Shown: piece by piece, positions 1 through 8,337 of the stretch | Layout: each line of letters opens with the position of its first letter | How positions within the stretch are numbered: the stretch's first letter is position 1 | From: Bacteroidales bacterium | GTDB lineage: Bacteria; Bacteroidota; Bacteroidia; Bacteroidales; UBA932 | Reading direction: 5' to 3' | DNA: 33,052 bases | Assembly (NCBI GenBank): GCA_022653735.1 | Contig: JALCSU010000027.1 | Location: 1 to 33,052 of the forward strand | Made by a program: the position numbers and the translations under genes | The notes under the pieces: generated by a model | Told to the model about the DNA's origin: nothing | Database searches by the model: none | Seen by the model: the letters and a program-made list of their open reading frames with translations, nothing else

Positions 1-743
1 CCCAAAAGGAAATCATACAGACATTGCTGGAAGAACGATTTTCCGTAAAGGTCCATTTTGATGAGATCAAGACTATCTACAAAGAACGACCTATAAAAAA
101 GGTCAATAAGATTATTCAGATCGAAGTACCACCCAACCCTTACTGGGCCACAATAGGGCTGACTCTTGAACCCTTACCGTTAGGGGCAGGGTTGCAAATC
201 GAAAGTGACATCTCCTATGGTTATCTGAACCATTCTTTTCAAAATGCCGTTTTTGAAGGGATTCGTATGTCTTGCCAATCTGGTTTACATGGATGGGAAG
301 TGACAGATCTGAAAGTAACTTTTACTCAAGCCGAGTATTATAGCCCGGTAAGTACACCTGCTGATTTCAGACAGCTGACCCCTTATGTCTTCAGGCTGGC
401 TTTGCAACAGTCAGGTGTGGACATTCTCGAACCGATGCTCTATTTTGAGTTACAGATACCACAAGTAGCAAGTTCCAAAGCTATTACAGATCTGCAAAAA
501 ATGATGTCTGAGATTAAAGGTATCAGTTGTAATAATGAGTGGTGTCTTATTGAAGGGAAAGTTCCATTAAATACAAGTAAAGACTATGCCTCAGAAGTAA
601 GTTCATACACTAAAGGCTTAGGCACTTTTATGGTTAAGCCGTGTGGGTATCAAATAACAAAAGGCGGTTATTCTGATAATACCCGTATGGAAGAAAAGGA
701 TAAACTTTTATTCATGTTTGAAAAATCAGTATCATCAAAATAA
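1..743 (+). CDS. tet(Q): Tetracycline resistance ribosomal protection protein Tet(Q), 3' part
   Basis: This is the C-terminal part of Tet(Q), an EF-G-like GTPase that releases tetracycline from the ribosome. The reading frame is open from base 3 and runs in from the left edge, so the internal TTG at 24 is not a real start. About 246 residues of a roughly 640-residue protein are present. They correspond to the EF-G-like domains IV and V (stretches such as [15 protein letters not shown] and [19 protein letters not shown]); the GTPase domain lies outside the window. I recognise the sequence as close to Bacteroides Tet(Q), with several substitutions. Its stop codon overlaps the ATG of rteA (TAATG at 741-745), the usual tetQ-rteA-rteB operon arrangement of CTnDOT-family elements. 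The fragment shows nothing broken. Confidence 0.95.
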   Translation, partial: QKEIIQTLLEERFSVKVHFDEIKTIYKERPIKKVNKIIQIEVPPNPYWATIGLTLEPLPLGAGLQIESDISYGYLNHSFQNAVFEGIRMSCQSGLHGWEVTDLKVTFTQAEYYSPVSTPADFRQLTPYVFRLALQQSGVDILEPMLYFELQIPQVASSKAITDLQKMMSEIKGISCNNEWCLIEGKVPLNTSKDYASEVSSYTKGLGTFMVKPCGYQITKGGYSDNTRMEEKDKLLFMFEKSVSSK

Positions 744-970
744 TGGAACGATCCAGGAATTTCTATAAGACAATACGGTTGGGGTATATACTTATCTCCG
801 TTCTTATCGGATGTATAGCATATAATAGCTTCTATGAATGGCAGGAGATAGAAGCATTAGAACTTGAATTGAATTCAAATCACAGAGAAGTGAATAGACA
901 GTATTACCCGACAGAGCAACTACGACAAAGCAATGCCATCAAAAAAAATGACAGCACACACAAAGCATAG
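743..970 (+). pseudogene. rteA: rteA, 5' fragment (sensor kinase gene interrupted by insertion)
   Basis: This is the start of RteA, the sensor kinase of the RteA/RteB pair that controls tetracycline-induced transfer of CTnDOT-type elements. Residues 1-43 or so match RteA as I remember it: [19 protein letters not shown], a first membrane segment at about residues 12-30, then an EWQEIEALEL stretch. After about base 869 the frame leaves RteA and ends at 970 with an unrelated lysine/asparagine-rich tail. The rest of rteA resumes at 4806, beyond tet(X2), erm(F) and IS4351. Both breakpoints carry the 9-mer TTGAATTCA (869-877 and 4806-4814). The 75-residue product can only be a short membrane peptide, so signalling by this copy should be lost. 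Confidence 0.88.
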
Positions 971-1068
971 ACTGATTGTCTTGCCCTAAAAGATTGATTG
1001 GAATTTATTCAGGACTGCCTATCACTTAGATAGAAGTCCAAGGTCTGCTGAAATACATAATTCAAAAA

Positions 1069-1102
1069 TTGAAATTGCTTGACTGCAAATTTAGTAACTT
1101 TG
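1069..1102 (+). promoter_or_regulatory. Bacteroides-type promoter upstream of the tet(X2) region
   Basis: A perfect -7 box TAACTTTG lies at 1095-1102. TTG trinucleotides at 1069-1071 and 1075-1077 are candidate -33 elements, with spacings of 23 and 17 nt against the usual 19 or so. Transcription would start near 1109 and run through a short open frame and a structured leader into tet(X2) at 1456. The decamer GTAACTTTGC (1094-1103) also fits the GTAnnTTTGC core known for CTnDOT attachment sites, which themselves resemble -7 boxes. Assignment is by motif only. Confidence 0.5.
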
Positions 1103-1131
1103 CTTGACAAATTAACGAGAAAGAAGAGAAA

Positions 1132-1188
1132 ATGAAAGCCGACCGCATAACATCACCTATACGCAAGCAGGGGGTTCGTGCTTCGTAA
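1132..1188 (+). CDS. Possible 18-residue leader peptide or stub of a truncated gene
   Basis: An ATG at 1132, about 23 nt after the predicted transcription start, opens an 18-codon frame (MKADRITSPIRKQGVRAS) ending in TAA at 1186-1188. It is preceded by the purine-rich AAGAAGAGAAA, a favourable Bacteroides initiation context. I do not recognise the peptide. It may be the 5' stub of a gene cut off when the adjoining structured DNA was joined to it, or a leader peptide in the roughly 350-nt untranslated region before tet(X2). No other gene is visible between 970 and 1456. Confidence 0.25.
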   Translation: MKADRITSPIRKQGVRAS

Positions 1189-1272
1189 GACAGGAAAGTG
1201 GTAAATTTAAAGTTCAGTTCATCGTAGGTAGCTTAGTGGTAAAAATCCCTGCCTGCGTATAGCTGCAAACCG

Positions 1273-1447
1273 TTGTTAGCAATCCGCTGCGCTCCTTGCT
1301 AACAATGGCTCGGCGACTTACGTCGCTTGCCGTAAGCCGCCGCTTCGCGGACTGCTTACAACAAGCGACTTGGCTAAATAGCTCCGCTTTTGTATCTTCG
1401 ATACAGCTTCGCTACTTCGCCAATTCGCCGAGCCATTGTTATGGGCC
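1273..1447 (+). repeat. attC-like nested palindrome upstream of tet(X2)
   Basis: Two nested inverted repeats occur here. TTGTTAGCAA (1273-1282) pairs perfectly with TTGCTAACAA (1296-1305). The 17-mer TAACAATGGCTCGGCGA (1300-1316) pairs perfectly with 1425-1441. Between the long arms are smaller hairpins (for example CTTAC...GTAAG, and GTATC TTCG GATAC-like). The right end reads GTTATGGGCC (1438-1447), close to an integron core site GTTRRRY, and the inner left end reads GCTAAC, the matching inverse core. Size (about 140-170 bp), imperfect middle and core-like ends fit an attC recombination site of an integron cassette. The segment TTGCTAACAA can pair with either partner, so two RNA folds are possible in the tet(X2) leader. 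Confidence 0.5.
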
Positions 1448-1455
1448 ATTTTTGA

Positions 1456-2622
<1,167 letters not shown>

Positions 2623-2635
2623 AATGGAATAAAAC

Positions 2636-2774
2636 GGCACATAACAAACAAATTGGCAATAGAGCCGGTGAAGTACTTCTATTGAACTTTTGTGCAATGT
2701 TGAAGATTAGTAATTCTATTCAACATTTGTGCTAAAAGTCGGCTCCATCGCCAATTTGCCAGCCGTTATGCGGC
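2636..2774 (+). repeat. attC-like palindrome between tet(X2) and erm(F)
   Basis: The region folds into one long imperfect hairpin. The outer arms are ATAAC (2641-2645) and GTTAT (2765-2769). The next arms, 2649-2667 and 2740-2758, are 19 nt each with only two mismatches. Inner complementary segments surround ATGTTGAA (about 2697-2704) and TTCAACAT (about 2719-2726). The ends read CATAAC... and ...GTTATGC, matching the inverse and direct core sites of integron attC elements (GTTRRRY, with the common GTTATGC variant). It starts 14 nt after the tet(X2) stop. Known attC sites have this length, a core at each end and a poorly conserved centre. It could also act as a transcription terminator, although no T-run follows. 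Confidence 0.55.
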
Positions 2775-2834
2775 AGCTTAAAAAAAGACGACACCAAACC
2801 AAAAAAATCATCTTGACAACCACCCGACTTTGAA

Positions 2835-3635
2835 CTACGAAGGATGAAATTTTTCAGGGACAACTTCCAGCATTTCCAAAAAACAGTTTAACCATTGACT
2901 TGGAGACAAACAAACAATTTGAGCATTAAGGTTTAAACCGAATTTTTCCGAAATTGACCTGACCTGACTTTTCCTGAAAATCGACTTTAAAGCTGTTTTT
3001 ACAGATAAATCAGGTTTCTCTAACAGACAGGAAATAAATGCTAAGTATTTGGCTTTAAACTTAAAATCAAAAAATAAGTGTTTTCTTTTAATGTTTAACA
3101 GGGCTGATTTGACAGTTGGCGGTGGCAAGAAACTTTCAGGACCTACCTCATAGACAAGTTTCAAATCAAAAAAAGTATGATAGAAAACGGTATATGGATT
3201 GTAAAGCTTCCTCGAAAATAACTTTTGTGTAGGTTCTAATTGAAGGAGAATGGAACCTCCCAGAAAATTTTCAAGACTCTCAAACATCAGGATTTTGAAA
3301 ATATCGGAAGTAATGCCATAAGGAATATTTGACACCACTTTGAAAGGAAATTTCGGAACTGCAAAATTCCTAAAATCACAACCGACAACTTGAACATTTC
3401 GGGCATCAGAAAATAATTTTCGTAAATGTTCAACCAAAGCTGTGTCGTTTTCAATAGCAACAACATTGTTGGCGATTTTTAATAAATGAACAGTAAGAAA
3501 CCCCTTGCCTGCCCCAATATCTAAAACCGTATCCTGATTACTTATATTTGCTTGTCTTATTGCATCTTTTATTAGCACTTTATCAATAGTAAAGTGCTGA
3601 CCCGTAAAACGAACGGGCAATTTCTTTTTTGTCAT
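2835..3635 (-). CDS. erm(F): 23S rRNA adenine N6-methyltransferase Erm(F), macrolide-lincosamide-streptogramin resistance
   Basis: Erm(F) dimethylates A2058 of 23S rRNA, blocking macrolides, lincosamides and streptogramin B. The 266-residue protein is full length. It shows the SAM-binding motif I VLDIGAGKGFLTVHL (about residues 38-52), the acidic ribose-binding IEND, the catalytic NIPYGI motif (about residues 103-108), and the C-terminal RNA-binding region of KsgA/Erm enzymes. I recognise it as Bacteroides Erm(F). It is transcribed leftward, away from IS4351, and its start lies only about 29 nt from the IS end. This agrees with the known case in Tn4351, where erm(F) expression starts from sequence inside IS4351. 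There is no sign of an attenuator leader peptide in the short 5' region, so expression is probably constitutive. Confidence 0.97.
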   Translation of the reverse strand: MTKKKLPVRFTGQHFTIDKVLIKDAIRQANISNQDTVLDIGAGKGFLTVHLLKIANNVVAIENDTALVEHLRKLFSDARNVQVVGCDFRNFAVPKFPFKVVSNIPYGITSDIFKILMFESLENFLGGSILLQLEPTQKLFSRKLYNPYTVFYHTFFDLKLVYEVGPESFLPPPTVKSALLNIKRKHLFFDFKFKAKYLAFISCLLEKPDLSVKTALKSIFRKSQVRSISEKFGLNLNAQIVCLSPSQWLNCFLEMLEVVPEKFHPS

Positions 3636-3663
3636 TAGTAACTTCTTACAGGTGAATACTTCT

Positions 3664-4814
3664 TGAGTTCAACTTATAAATGCAACTTTTTGGGTGCGGA
3701 TAATAAGCAATAAAAACATTTATTTTTCAGAGAGGAAAGAGAGACAATGTCCCCCTTTCTCTCACTCTGAATGGATAAAGTTTGCTATCTTTGCTTTAAT
3801 TGTCCGTCCAAAGAAAAAAAAGTTGCAGATGAGCAAACATATAACCGAGGAACAAAGGTATGCAATTTCTATGATGTTGCAAATACCGATGAGCAAAAAA
3901 GCAATAGCGGAAGCTATCGGAGTAGATAAAAGCACTGTTTACAGGGAGATAAAGCGCAATTGCGACGCCCGAAGTGGTAGCTATAGCATGGAGCTTGCCC
4001 AGCGAAAAGCAGACAGGCGCAAGCAGCAAAAACATCGCAAGGAAGTGCTTACACCGGCAATGAGAAAACGGATAATAAAGCTGTTGAAGAAAGGATTCAG
4101 CCCGGAGCAGATTGTCGGCAGGAGCCGCTTGGAGGGAATTGCGATGGTATCTCACGAAACGATATATCGCTGGATTTGGGAGGATAAGCGGCGGGGTGGC
4201 AAACTGCACAAATATCTTCGCAGACAAGGTCGCAGGTATGCCAAACGTGGTTCTAAAAATGCAGGGCGAGGATTTATCCCAGGCAGGGTGGATATTGATG
4301 AGCGTCCCGAGATAGTGGAACTGAAGGAGAGATTTGGTGATTTAGAGATAGATACAATTATTGGTAAGAACCACAAAGGTGCCATTCTTACCATTAACGA
4401 CAGAGCAACAAGCAGGGTCTGGATACGCAAGTTGTCGGGAAAAGAAGCCATCCCGGTAGCTAAGATTGCAGTATGGGCACTGCGGAAAGTGAAAAACTTA
4501 ATACACACAATTACGGCTGACAATGGAAAGGAGTTTGCAAAGCACGAGGAAATTGCGCAAAAATTGGAAATAAAATTCTATTTTTGCAAACCATACCACT
4601 CATGGGAACGTGGTGCCAATGAAAACACCAACGGGCTTATCAGGCAGTATATCCCAAAGGGTAAGGACTTTAGTGAAGTAACCAACAAACAGATTAAGTG
4701 GATTGAAAATAAACTCAATAATCGACCTCGTAAAAGACTTGGATACCTCACGCCAAACGAAAAATTTAAACAAATTATTAATCAGAATTCTGTTGCATTT
4801 GCAAGTTGAATTCA
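3664..4814 (+). mobile_element. Insertion sequence IS4351 (IS30 family)
   Basis: The element is bounded by imperfect inverted repeats. The left end is TGAGTTCAACTTATAAATGC (3664-3683). The right end, read on the other strand from 4814, is TGAATTCAACTTGCAAATGC, so 17 of 20 positions match. The span is about 1.15 kb, in line with the known size of IS4351, and it contains a single transposase gene. The IS lies directly against rteA on the right, and its right repeat supplies the TTGAATTC shared by both breakpoints. The left end faces erm(F). Exact ends may shift by a few bases. Confidence 0.88.
3829..4809 (+). CDS. IS4351 transposase (IS30 family)
   Basis: This 326-residue transposase cuts and joins DNA for IS4351. 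An N-terminal helix-turn-helix (about residues 8-45, ITEEQRYAISMML...KKAIAEAIGVDKSTVYREIK) binds the ends. The catalytic rve/DDE core has candidate acidic residues in GDLEIDTIIG, the second in ITADNGKEF, and the glutamate in YHSWERGANENTNGLIRQYIPKG, all typical of IS30. The start at 3829 (MSKHITEEQ) gives the known family length; an in-frame ATG at 3694 would add 45 unconserved residues. It ends at 4809, inside the right inverted repeat. The frame is intact, so the copy could be active. Confidence 0.95.
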   Translation: MSKHITEEQRYAISMMLQIPMSKKAIAEAIGVDKSTVYREIKRNCDARSGSYSMELAQRKADRRKQQKHRKEVLTPAMRKRIIKLLKKGFSPEQIVGRSRLEGIAMVSHETIYRWIWEDKRRGGKLHKYLRRQGRRYAKRGSKNAGRGFIPGRVDIDERPEIVELKERFGDLEIDTIIGKNHKGAILTINDRATSRVWIRKLSGKEAIPVAKIAVWALRKVKNLIHTITADNGKEFAKHEEIAQKLEIKFYFCKPYHSWERGANENTNGLIRQYIPKGKDFSEVTNKQIKWIENKLNNRPRKRLGYLTPNEKFKQIINQNSVAFAS

Positions 4815-5861
4815 GCCAATAAAAAAATAGACGAGTTCCGAAAAGAGATAAACAATATCAATATTCAAATGATAAAATTCTCTCTATTTGGTGAAACAAT
4901 ACTGGAATGGAACGATAAAGATATCGAACATTACCATGCACAGCGTATGGCAATGGACAGTATGCTCTGCCGTTTCAAAGCTACCTATCCGGCAGAGCGT
5001 ATAGACAGCGTACGCCATCTTCTCGAAGATAAGGAACGGCAGATGTGCCAAATCGTGCAGATACTTGAACAGCAACAAGCCATCAACGATAAGATACCCC
5101 GTCAAGTACCCGTAATCGCGCAGAAAAGTGTGCAAGAACAACCCAAGAAACCTAAACGAAAAGGATTCTTGGGCATCTTCGGCAAAAAGGAAGAAGCGAA
5201 ACCAACTGTGACTACCACGATGCACCGTTCCTTTAACCGGAATATGAGAACCGAACAACAGGCGCAAAGCCGTCGCTTATCGGTTCATGCCGATAGCCTT
5301 GCCGCACGAAATGCGGAACTTAACAGGCAACTGCAAGGACTGGTTGTTCAAATAGACGGGAAAGTACAAACTGACCTACAAAAGCGGGAAGCCGAGATAA
5401 CAGCCATGCGGGAACGGTCGTTCATTCAGATTGGGGGCTTGACAGGGTTCGTTATACTGCTACTGGTCATATCATATATCATCATACACCGAAATGCCAA
5501 CCGCATCAAGCGATATAAACAGGAAACCGCAGATTTAATTGAGCGACTGCAACAAATGGCAAAGCGAAACGAGGCACTGATAGCCTCTCGCAAGAAAGCC
5601 GTTCATACCATTACCCATGAATTACGTACACCACTGACGGCAATAACGGGTTATGCCGGACTGATGCGGAAAGACTGCAATACGGATAAAACCGGGACGT
5701 ATATCCGAAACATTCAGGAATCTTCTGACCGCATGCGTGAAATGCTGAACACCCTGCTGAATTTTTTCCGGCTGGACAACGGCAAGGAACAGCCTAATTT
5801 CTCCGCATGTAGGATTTCCGCAATCACACATACGCTCGAAACGGAGTTTATGCCAATCGCC
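4806..5861 (+). pseudogene. rteA: rteA, 3' fragment truncated at both ends
   Basis: This is the continuation of RteA after IS4351. Matching residues begin at ANKKIDEFRKEINNINIQ and include a periplasmic/coiled-coil region, the GFLGIFGKKEE stretch, a second membrane helix (GLTGFVILLLVISYIII, about 5431-5490) and the phospho-acceptor H-box HTITHELRTPLTAITGYAGL. The match stops at MPIA (5850-5861), before the ATPase N and G boxes, the receiver and the Hpt part. The frame then runs through unrelated sequence to a stop at 6087-6089. Any product begun at the TTG at 4806 would have a dimerisation and histidine domain but no ATP-binding domain. rteB, which normally follows, is absent. Two independent lesions (IS insertion and the 5861 junction) make this a pseudogene. 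Confidence 0.88.
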
Positions 5862-5985
5862 GATTTTTCCTTCAATTATTCATCGTTATTCATTGATAAT
5901 CACTTGCTTATATCAAAATTATTTGCTAAATTCACATATCCTTTCAGAGATGCTGAAGGACTGATTTTGACTAAAATTTCAAGGT

Positions 5986-6327
5986 ATGAAACTGACAAAA
6001 TACAAAGCTTTCGACCCGGCCTGGTACTTTGCCAACAAGATTGGCCAGATGTTCTATATGTTCAGGGACCATTTCACCTATGCGTTTAAGTTCCAGGACC
6101 GCAAGGCTGCAAAGGAATTTGGCCTGGGCAAGTACACGATGGTGCGCATTGATGACAACCACACCCGTGACAAGGACAAGTACCACTATGAAATCACCCT
6201 GTTCAACCGCAATTATGAGCCGGTGCCGATGATGAAGATTCCGGATGAGGCGTGGATTGGTCTGTACAACTACTTCGTCGAACTATACACAAGATGGGAG
6301 AACAGCAGCGGCTGCAGGGCTTATTGA
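5986..6327 (+). CDS. Unknown 113-residue protein, first gene after the rteA junction
   Basis: I do not recognise this protein. It is rich in aromatic and charged residues (YKAFDPAWYFANKIGQMFYMF, then KFQDRKAAKEFGLGKYTMVRIDDN) with no signal peptide, membrane helix or repeat. The frame has mixed, protein-like composition across its length. The ATG at 5986 follows an A/T-rich stretch ending TTTCAAGGT. The tail of the rteA reading frame overlaps it in another frame up to 6089. It precedes the paralogous phage-like genes in the same direction, so it may belong to that block. The 124 bp before it (5862-5985) are AT-rich, belong neither to rteA nor to any gene I can see, and presumably hold its promoter. 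Confidence 0.5.
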   Translation: MKLTKYKAFDPAWYFANKIGQMFYMFRDHFTYAFKFQDRKAAKEFGLGKYTMVRIDDNHTRDKDKYHYEITLFNRNYEPVPMMKIPDEAWIGLYNYFVELYTRWENSSGCRAY

Positions 6328-6338
6328 CAGTTATTCGC

Positions 6339-6346
6339 TATCTTTG
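6339..6346 (+). promoter_or_regulatory. Candidate -7 box for the 6451 gene
   Basis: TATCTTTG fits the Bacteroides -7 consensus TAnnTTTG exactly and lies about 105 nt before the chosen start at 6451. A TTG at 6324-6326 is only 12 nt upstream, too close for a standard -33 element, so the support is the -7 box alone. Confidence 0.35.
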
Positions 6347-6450
6347 CACATCGGAAGTCCCTCTGAGCCACCTCAGTGGTGAAGATGTCCACGGGCTTCC
6401 AGCCTCCTTCTTCGGTGTGGGCAGCCGGTTTACTTCAACCTGTTTGCCTT

Positions 6451-7140
6451 ATGCCTGTTTACCATCCAAATACTCGTTTCTCTGATTGCTGGGGTTCTGC
6501 CGGCGATGTCACTTTCTATCATCGTGATGGGGTCTGCTATTGGCGGTCCAGGGACCGTCATTCTTTCTGTGGTACATCGGCGCAGATGAAGGCTCTGGAA
6601 GTGCATCGTCGGGCTCTGGATTGCTGGAAGACGATTCCGGACGGCATCAAGGAGAAATGGAACGGGTTTGCGTCTGTGGTCGAACCGCACAAGCCGCCGT
6701 TCGACGGGTCATCACACATCACAGGCCACAATCTATTCGTATCTGCATATCACGGTTTTGCCATTCTGGGGAATGAGCATATTCCTGAGCCAGTGCCGTT
6801 TGTCAAGTTTCCTCTGTTTGATGTCAAGGTGATTGATGCGAGGAGAGCAAATGGCTGCGTGGTTCTGCGTTGCCGTCTGTGGTTGTCAGGAGCTGATGAC
6901 TGCAGTCGTTATCGGGTACTGGGAAAAGTTCTGCTCACCAATCCAGGCAGCGGATGCAAGACCAGTATGCTTCGCAATTGCCTTTCCCTTCCAACCGGCG
7001 AGCCGGGAGTTATAGAGTTCAACATACCAAGCGACAGAAGCGGAGAGTGCCAACTTCACCTGCGCTATCTTCTGATTGACTCCACTTCCGGATACAGGAC
7101 TTGCCACCGCAAGTTGTCAAGACTTATAGAGATACTTTAA
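6451..7140 (+). CDS. Unknown phage-associated protein, GxAGDVT family (member 1)
   Basis: This is the first of three related unknown proteins in the block. Its N-terminus has CWGSAGDVTFYHRDG, matching FKGTAGDVTARKTGG of the 7237 product. It also shares a tryptophan (KWNGFA) aligned with the AWxxLA of the others, and SSHITGHNLFV matching LTAHNLFV. I chose the ATG at 6451 (MPVYHPNTRF, 229 residues) because the family signature then falls about 15-20 residues from the start, as in the others. The open frame extends upstream to 6376, but those 25 residues look unrelated. The rest is divergent and cysteine-richer than its relatives. There is no signal peptide or membrane helix. The family is common near phage lysis genes in Bacteroidales as I recall, but I know no function. 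Confidence 0.6.
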   Translation: MPVYHPNTRFSDCWGSAGDVTFYHRDGVCYWRSRDRHSFCGTSAQMKALEVHRRALDCWKTIPDGIKEKWNGFASVVEPHKPPFDGSSHITGHNLFVSAYHGFAILGNEHIPEPVPFVKFPLFDVKVIDARRANGCVVLRCRLWLSGADDCSRYRVLGKVLLTNPGSGCKTSMLRNCLSLPTGEPGVIEFNIPSDRSGECQLHLRYLLIDSTSGYRTCHRKLSRLIEIL

Positions 7141-7188
7141 TTGTTGCTTGTAATGCGTTAAAATATAGTCTATTACTGCTATTTTTCG

Positions 7189-7196
7189 TATATTTG
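7189..7196 (+). promoter_or_regulatory. Candidate -7 box for the 7237 gene
   Basis: TATATTTG matches TAnnTTTG exactly, 41 nt before the ATG at 7237, in an AT-rich 96-bp gap after the previous stop. No clear TTTG lies 19 nt upstream. The leader that follows is A/C-rich (ACTTAAACAACAACTTAAAC) and lacks a Shine-Dalgarno sequence. Confidence 0.45.
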
Positions 7197-7236
7197 TACA
7201 ACCTTACTTAAACAACAACTTAAACCTAATTCTACT

Positions 7237-8316
7237 ATGAAAGCACTACCTTCCATTGCCTTCAATGAGTTCAAAGGAACCGCTGGAGACGTGACCGCCA
7301 GAAAGACCGGCGGACGTACCGTGCTTAATGGCAGAGCACAGCATTCCCACATCAAGACTCCGAAACAGAGTGAGCGTCGGGCTTCGTTCGGGTACATCAC
7401 CAAGCAGTTCAAGCAGCTGACTGCACAGCAGCAGATTGCCTGGCAGAAGCTGGCCGAGGCTCATCGTGAGCGGGCTCTTGTGGGAGCAGAAGGTGTTCCG
7501 CTTACGGCACACAACCTTTTCGTCTGTCTCAATGCAAACCGCTCGCTTGTGGGCGTGCCTCTTGCATTGGATGCGCCGGAACAGATACACGGGTCGGATG
7601 CAATCGCCTTCGATGACATCTGGATCACTCCTTACAGGATTATGATTTCAGGACTCAAGGATGCAGACAATCCGAACGCAAGGCTCGTGGTGAAGATGTC
7701 ACCGGGGCAGGGTCCCGGCATATCGAAAGCCTGGGACAAGACCGTGATAGTCGGCGACTTCGCGACTTCGGACTGGGGCGACCTTGACCTTCTTGAGGTA
7801 TACACCAAGAGTTTCGGAATTGATGTCATCCCTGGGCACAAATACTTCCTCGAGCTGTACTGGATTGATGAGTTCTCAGGCTACGTATCCTCAAAGACCT
7901 ACATCTGCTTCCCTGCCACCGAGGGCGAGTCTGCGCACGGCCAGACATTCTCTCCTCGAGCTCGAATTCAATCTAACGAAGTGACAGGCGGCAACTCATA
8001 CTCTGAGGCAATTTCATGTGATTATGAGCTTGCCGTAGGGTCAAAGATTTCAGTCAATGAAATCGAAGCCAGAAAAACGTCCGGTTTCTCGGCTGGTGTT
8101 TATCTCAAAATCAACGAATCAGTCGATATTGAGCGCATAGGGTCAGTCCGTTCTTACCAGTGGGCTCGTGGATTCGAGGATAATGACATAAAGTTCGGCG
8201 TATTCTTCTGTGAGGTTTATCACGGAACCAGTAGCCGAGACATTCAGTTGGCAGGACGTGGCGGTCTGTTCCAGGACCACTTCATCACCTTCGGCACCTA
8301 TATGGTTACAAATTAA
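7237..8316 (+). CDS. Unknown phage-associated protein, GxAGDVT family (member 2, with C-terminal extension)
   Basis: A 359-residue protein of unknown function. The N-terminal ~115 residues carry the shared family pattern: MKALPSIAFNEFKGTAGDVT, then a GGRTVLNGR turn, FKQLTAQQQIAWQKLAEAH, and LTAHNLFVCLNANR. Residues ~120-230 match the central part of the 10327 product (RLVVKMSPGQGPGISKAWDK against RLVVCASAPQGNGITRAYSK, and FLELYWIDEFSG against FMKYFFVNTKTG). Residues ~235-359 are an extension absent from the other two members. No signal peptide or membrane helix is visible. The beta-rich, Gly/Ser/Thr-rich composition suits a structural or appendage protein, but that is an inference. It is followed 21 nt later by the 8338 gene, so the two are probably co-transcribed. 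Confidence 0.7.
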   Translation: MKALPSIAFNEFKGTAGDVTARKTGGRTVLNGRAQHSHIKTPKQSERRASFGYITKQFKQLTAQQQIAWQKLAEAHRERALVGAEGVPLTAHNLFVCLNANRSLVGVPLALDAPEQIHGSDAIAFDDIWITPYRIMISGLKDADNPNARLVVKMSPGQGPGISKAWDKTVIVGDFATSDWGDLDLLEVYTKSFGIDVIPGHKYFLELYWIDEFSGYVSSKTYICFPATEGESAHGQTFSPRARIQSNEVTGGNSYSEAISCDYELAVGSKISVNEIEARKTSGFSAGVYLKINESVDIERIGSVRSYQWARGFEDNDIKFGVFFCEVYHGTSSRDIQLAGRGGLFQDHFITFGTYMVTN

Positions 8317-8337
8317 TCTAAACCTAAAACCCACACT

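Noticed and set aside
870..1130. A second IS4351 copy on the left side of the resistance unit
   Set aside because: Only nine bases match the IS end and no transposase remnant is visible.
1222..1265. tRNA-like stretch (TAGCTTAGTGGTAAAAATCCC) resembling a tRNA D-arm region
   Set aside because: The expected D-stem does not pair, there is no anticodon arm or T-arm, and no acceptor partner follows.
3796..4523. Open frames antisense to the IS4351 transposase
   Set aside because: They overlap a clearly real transposase and give low-complexity, cysteine/phenylalanine/leucine-rich translations typical of antisense frames.
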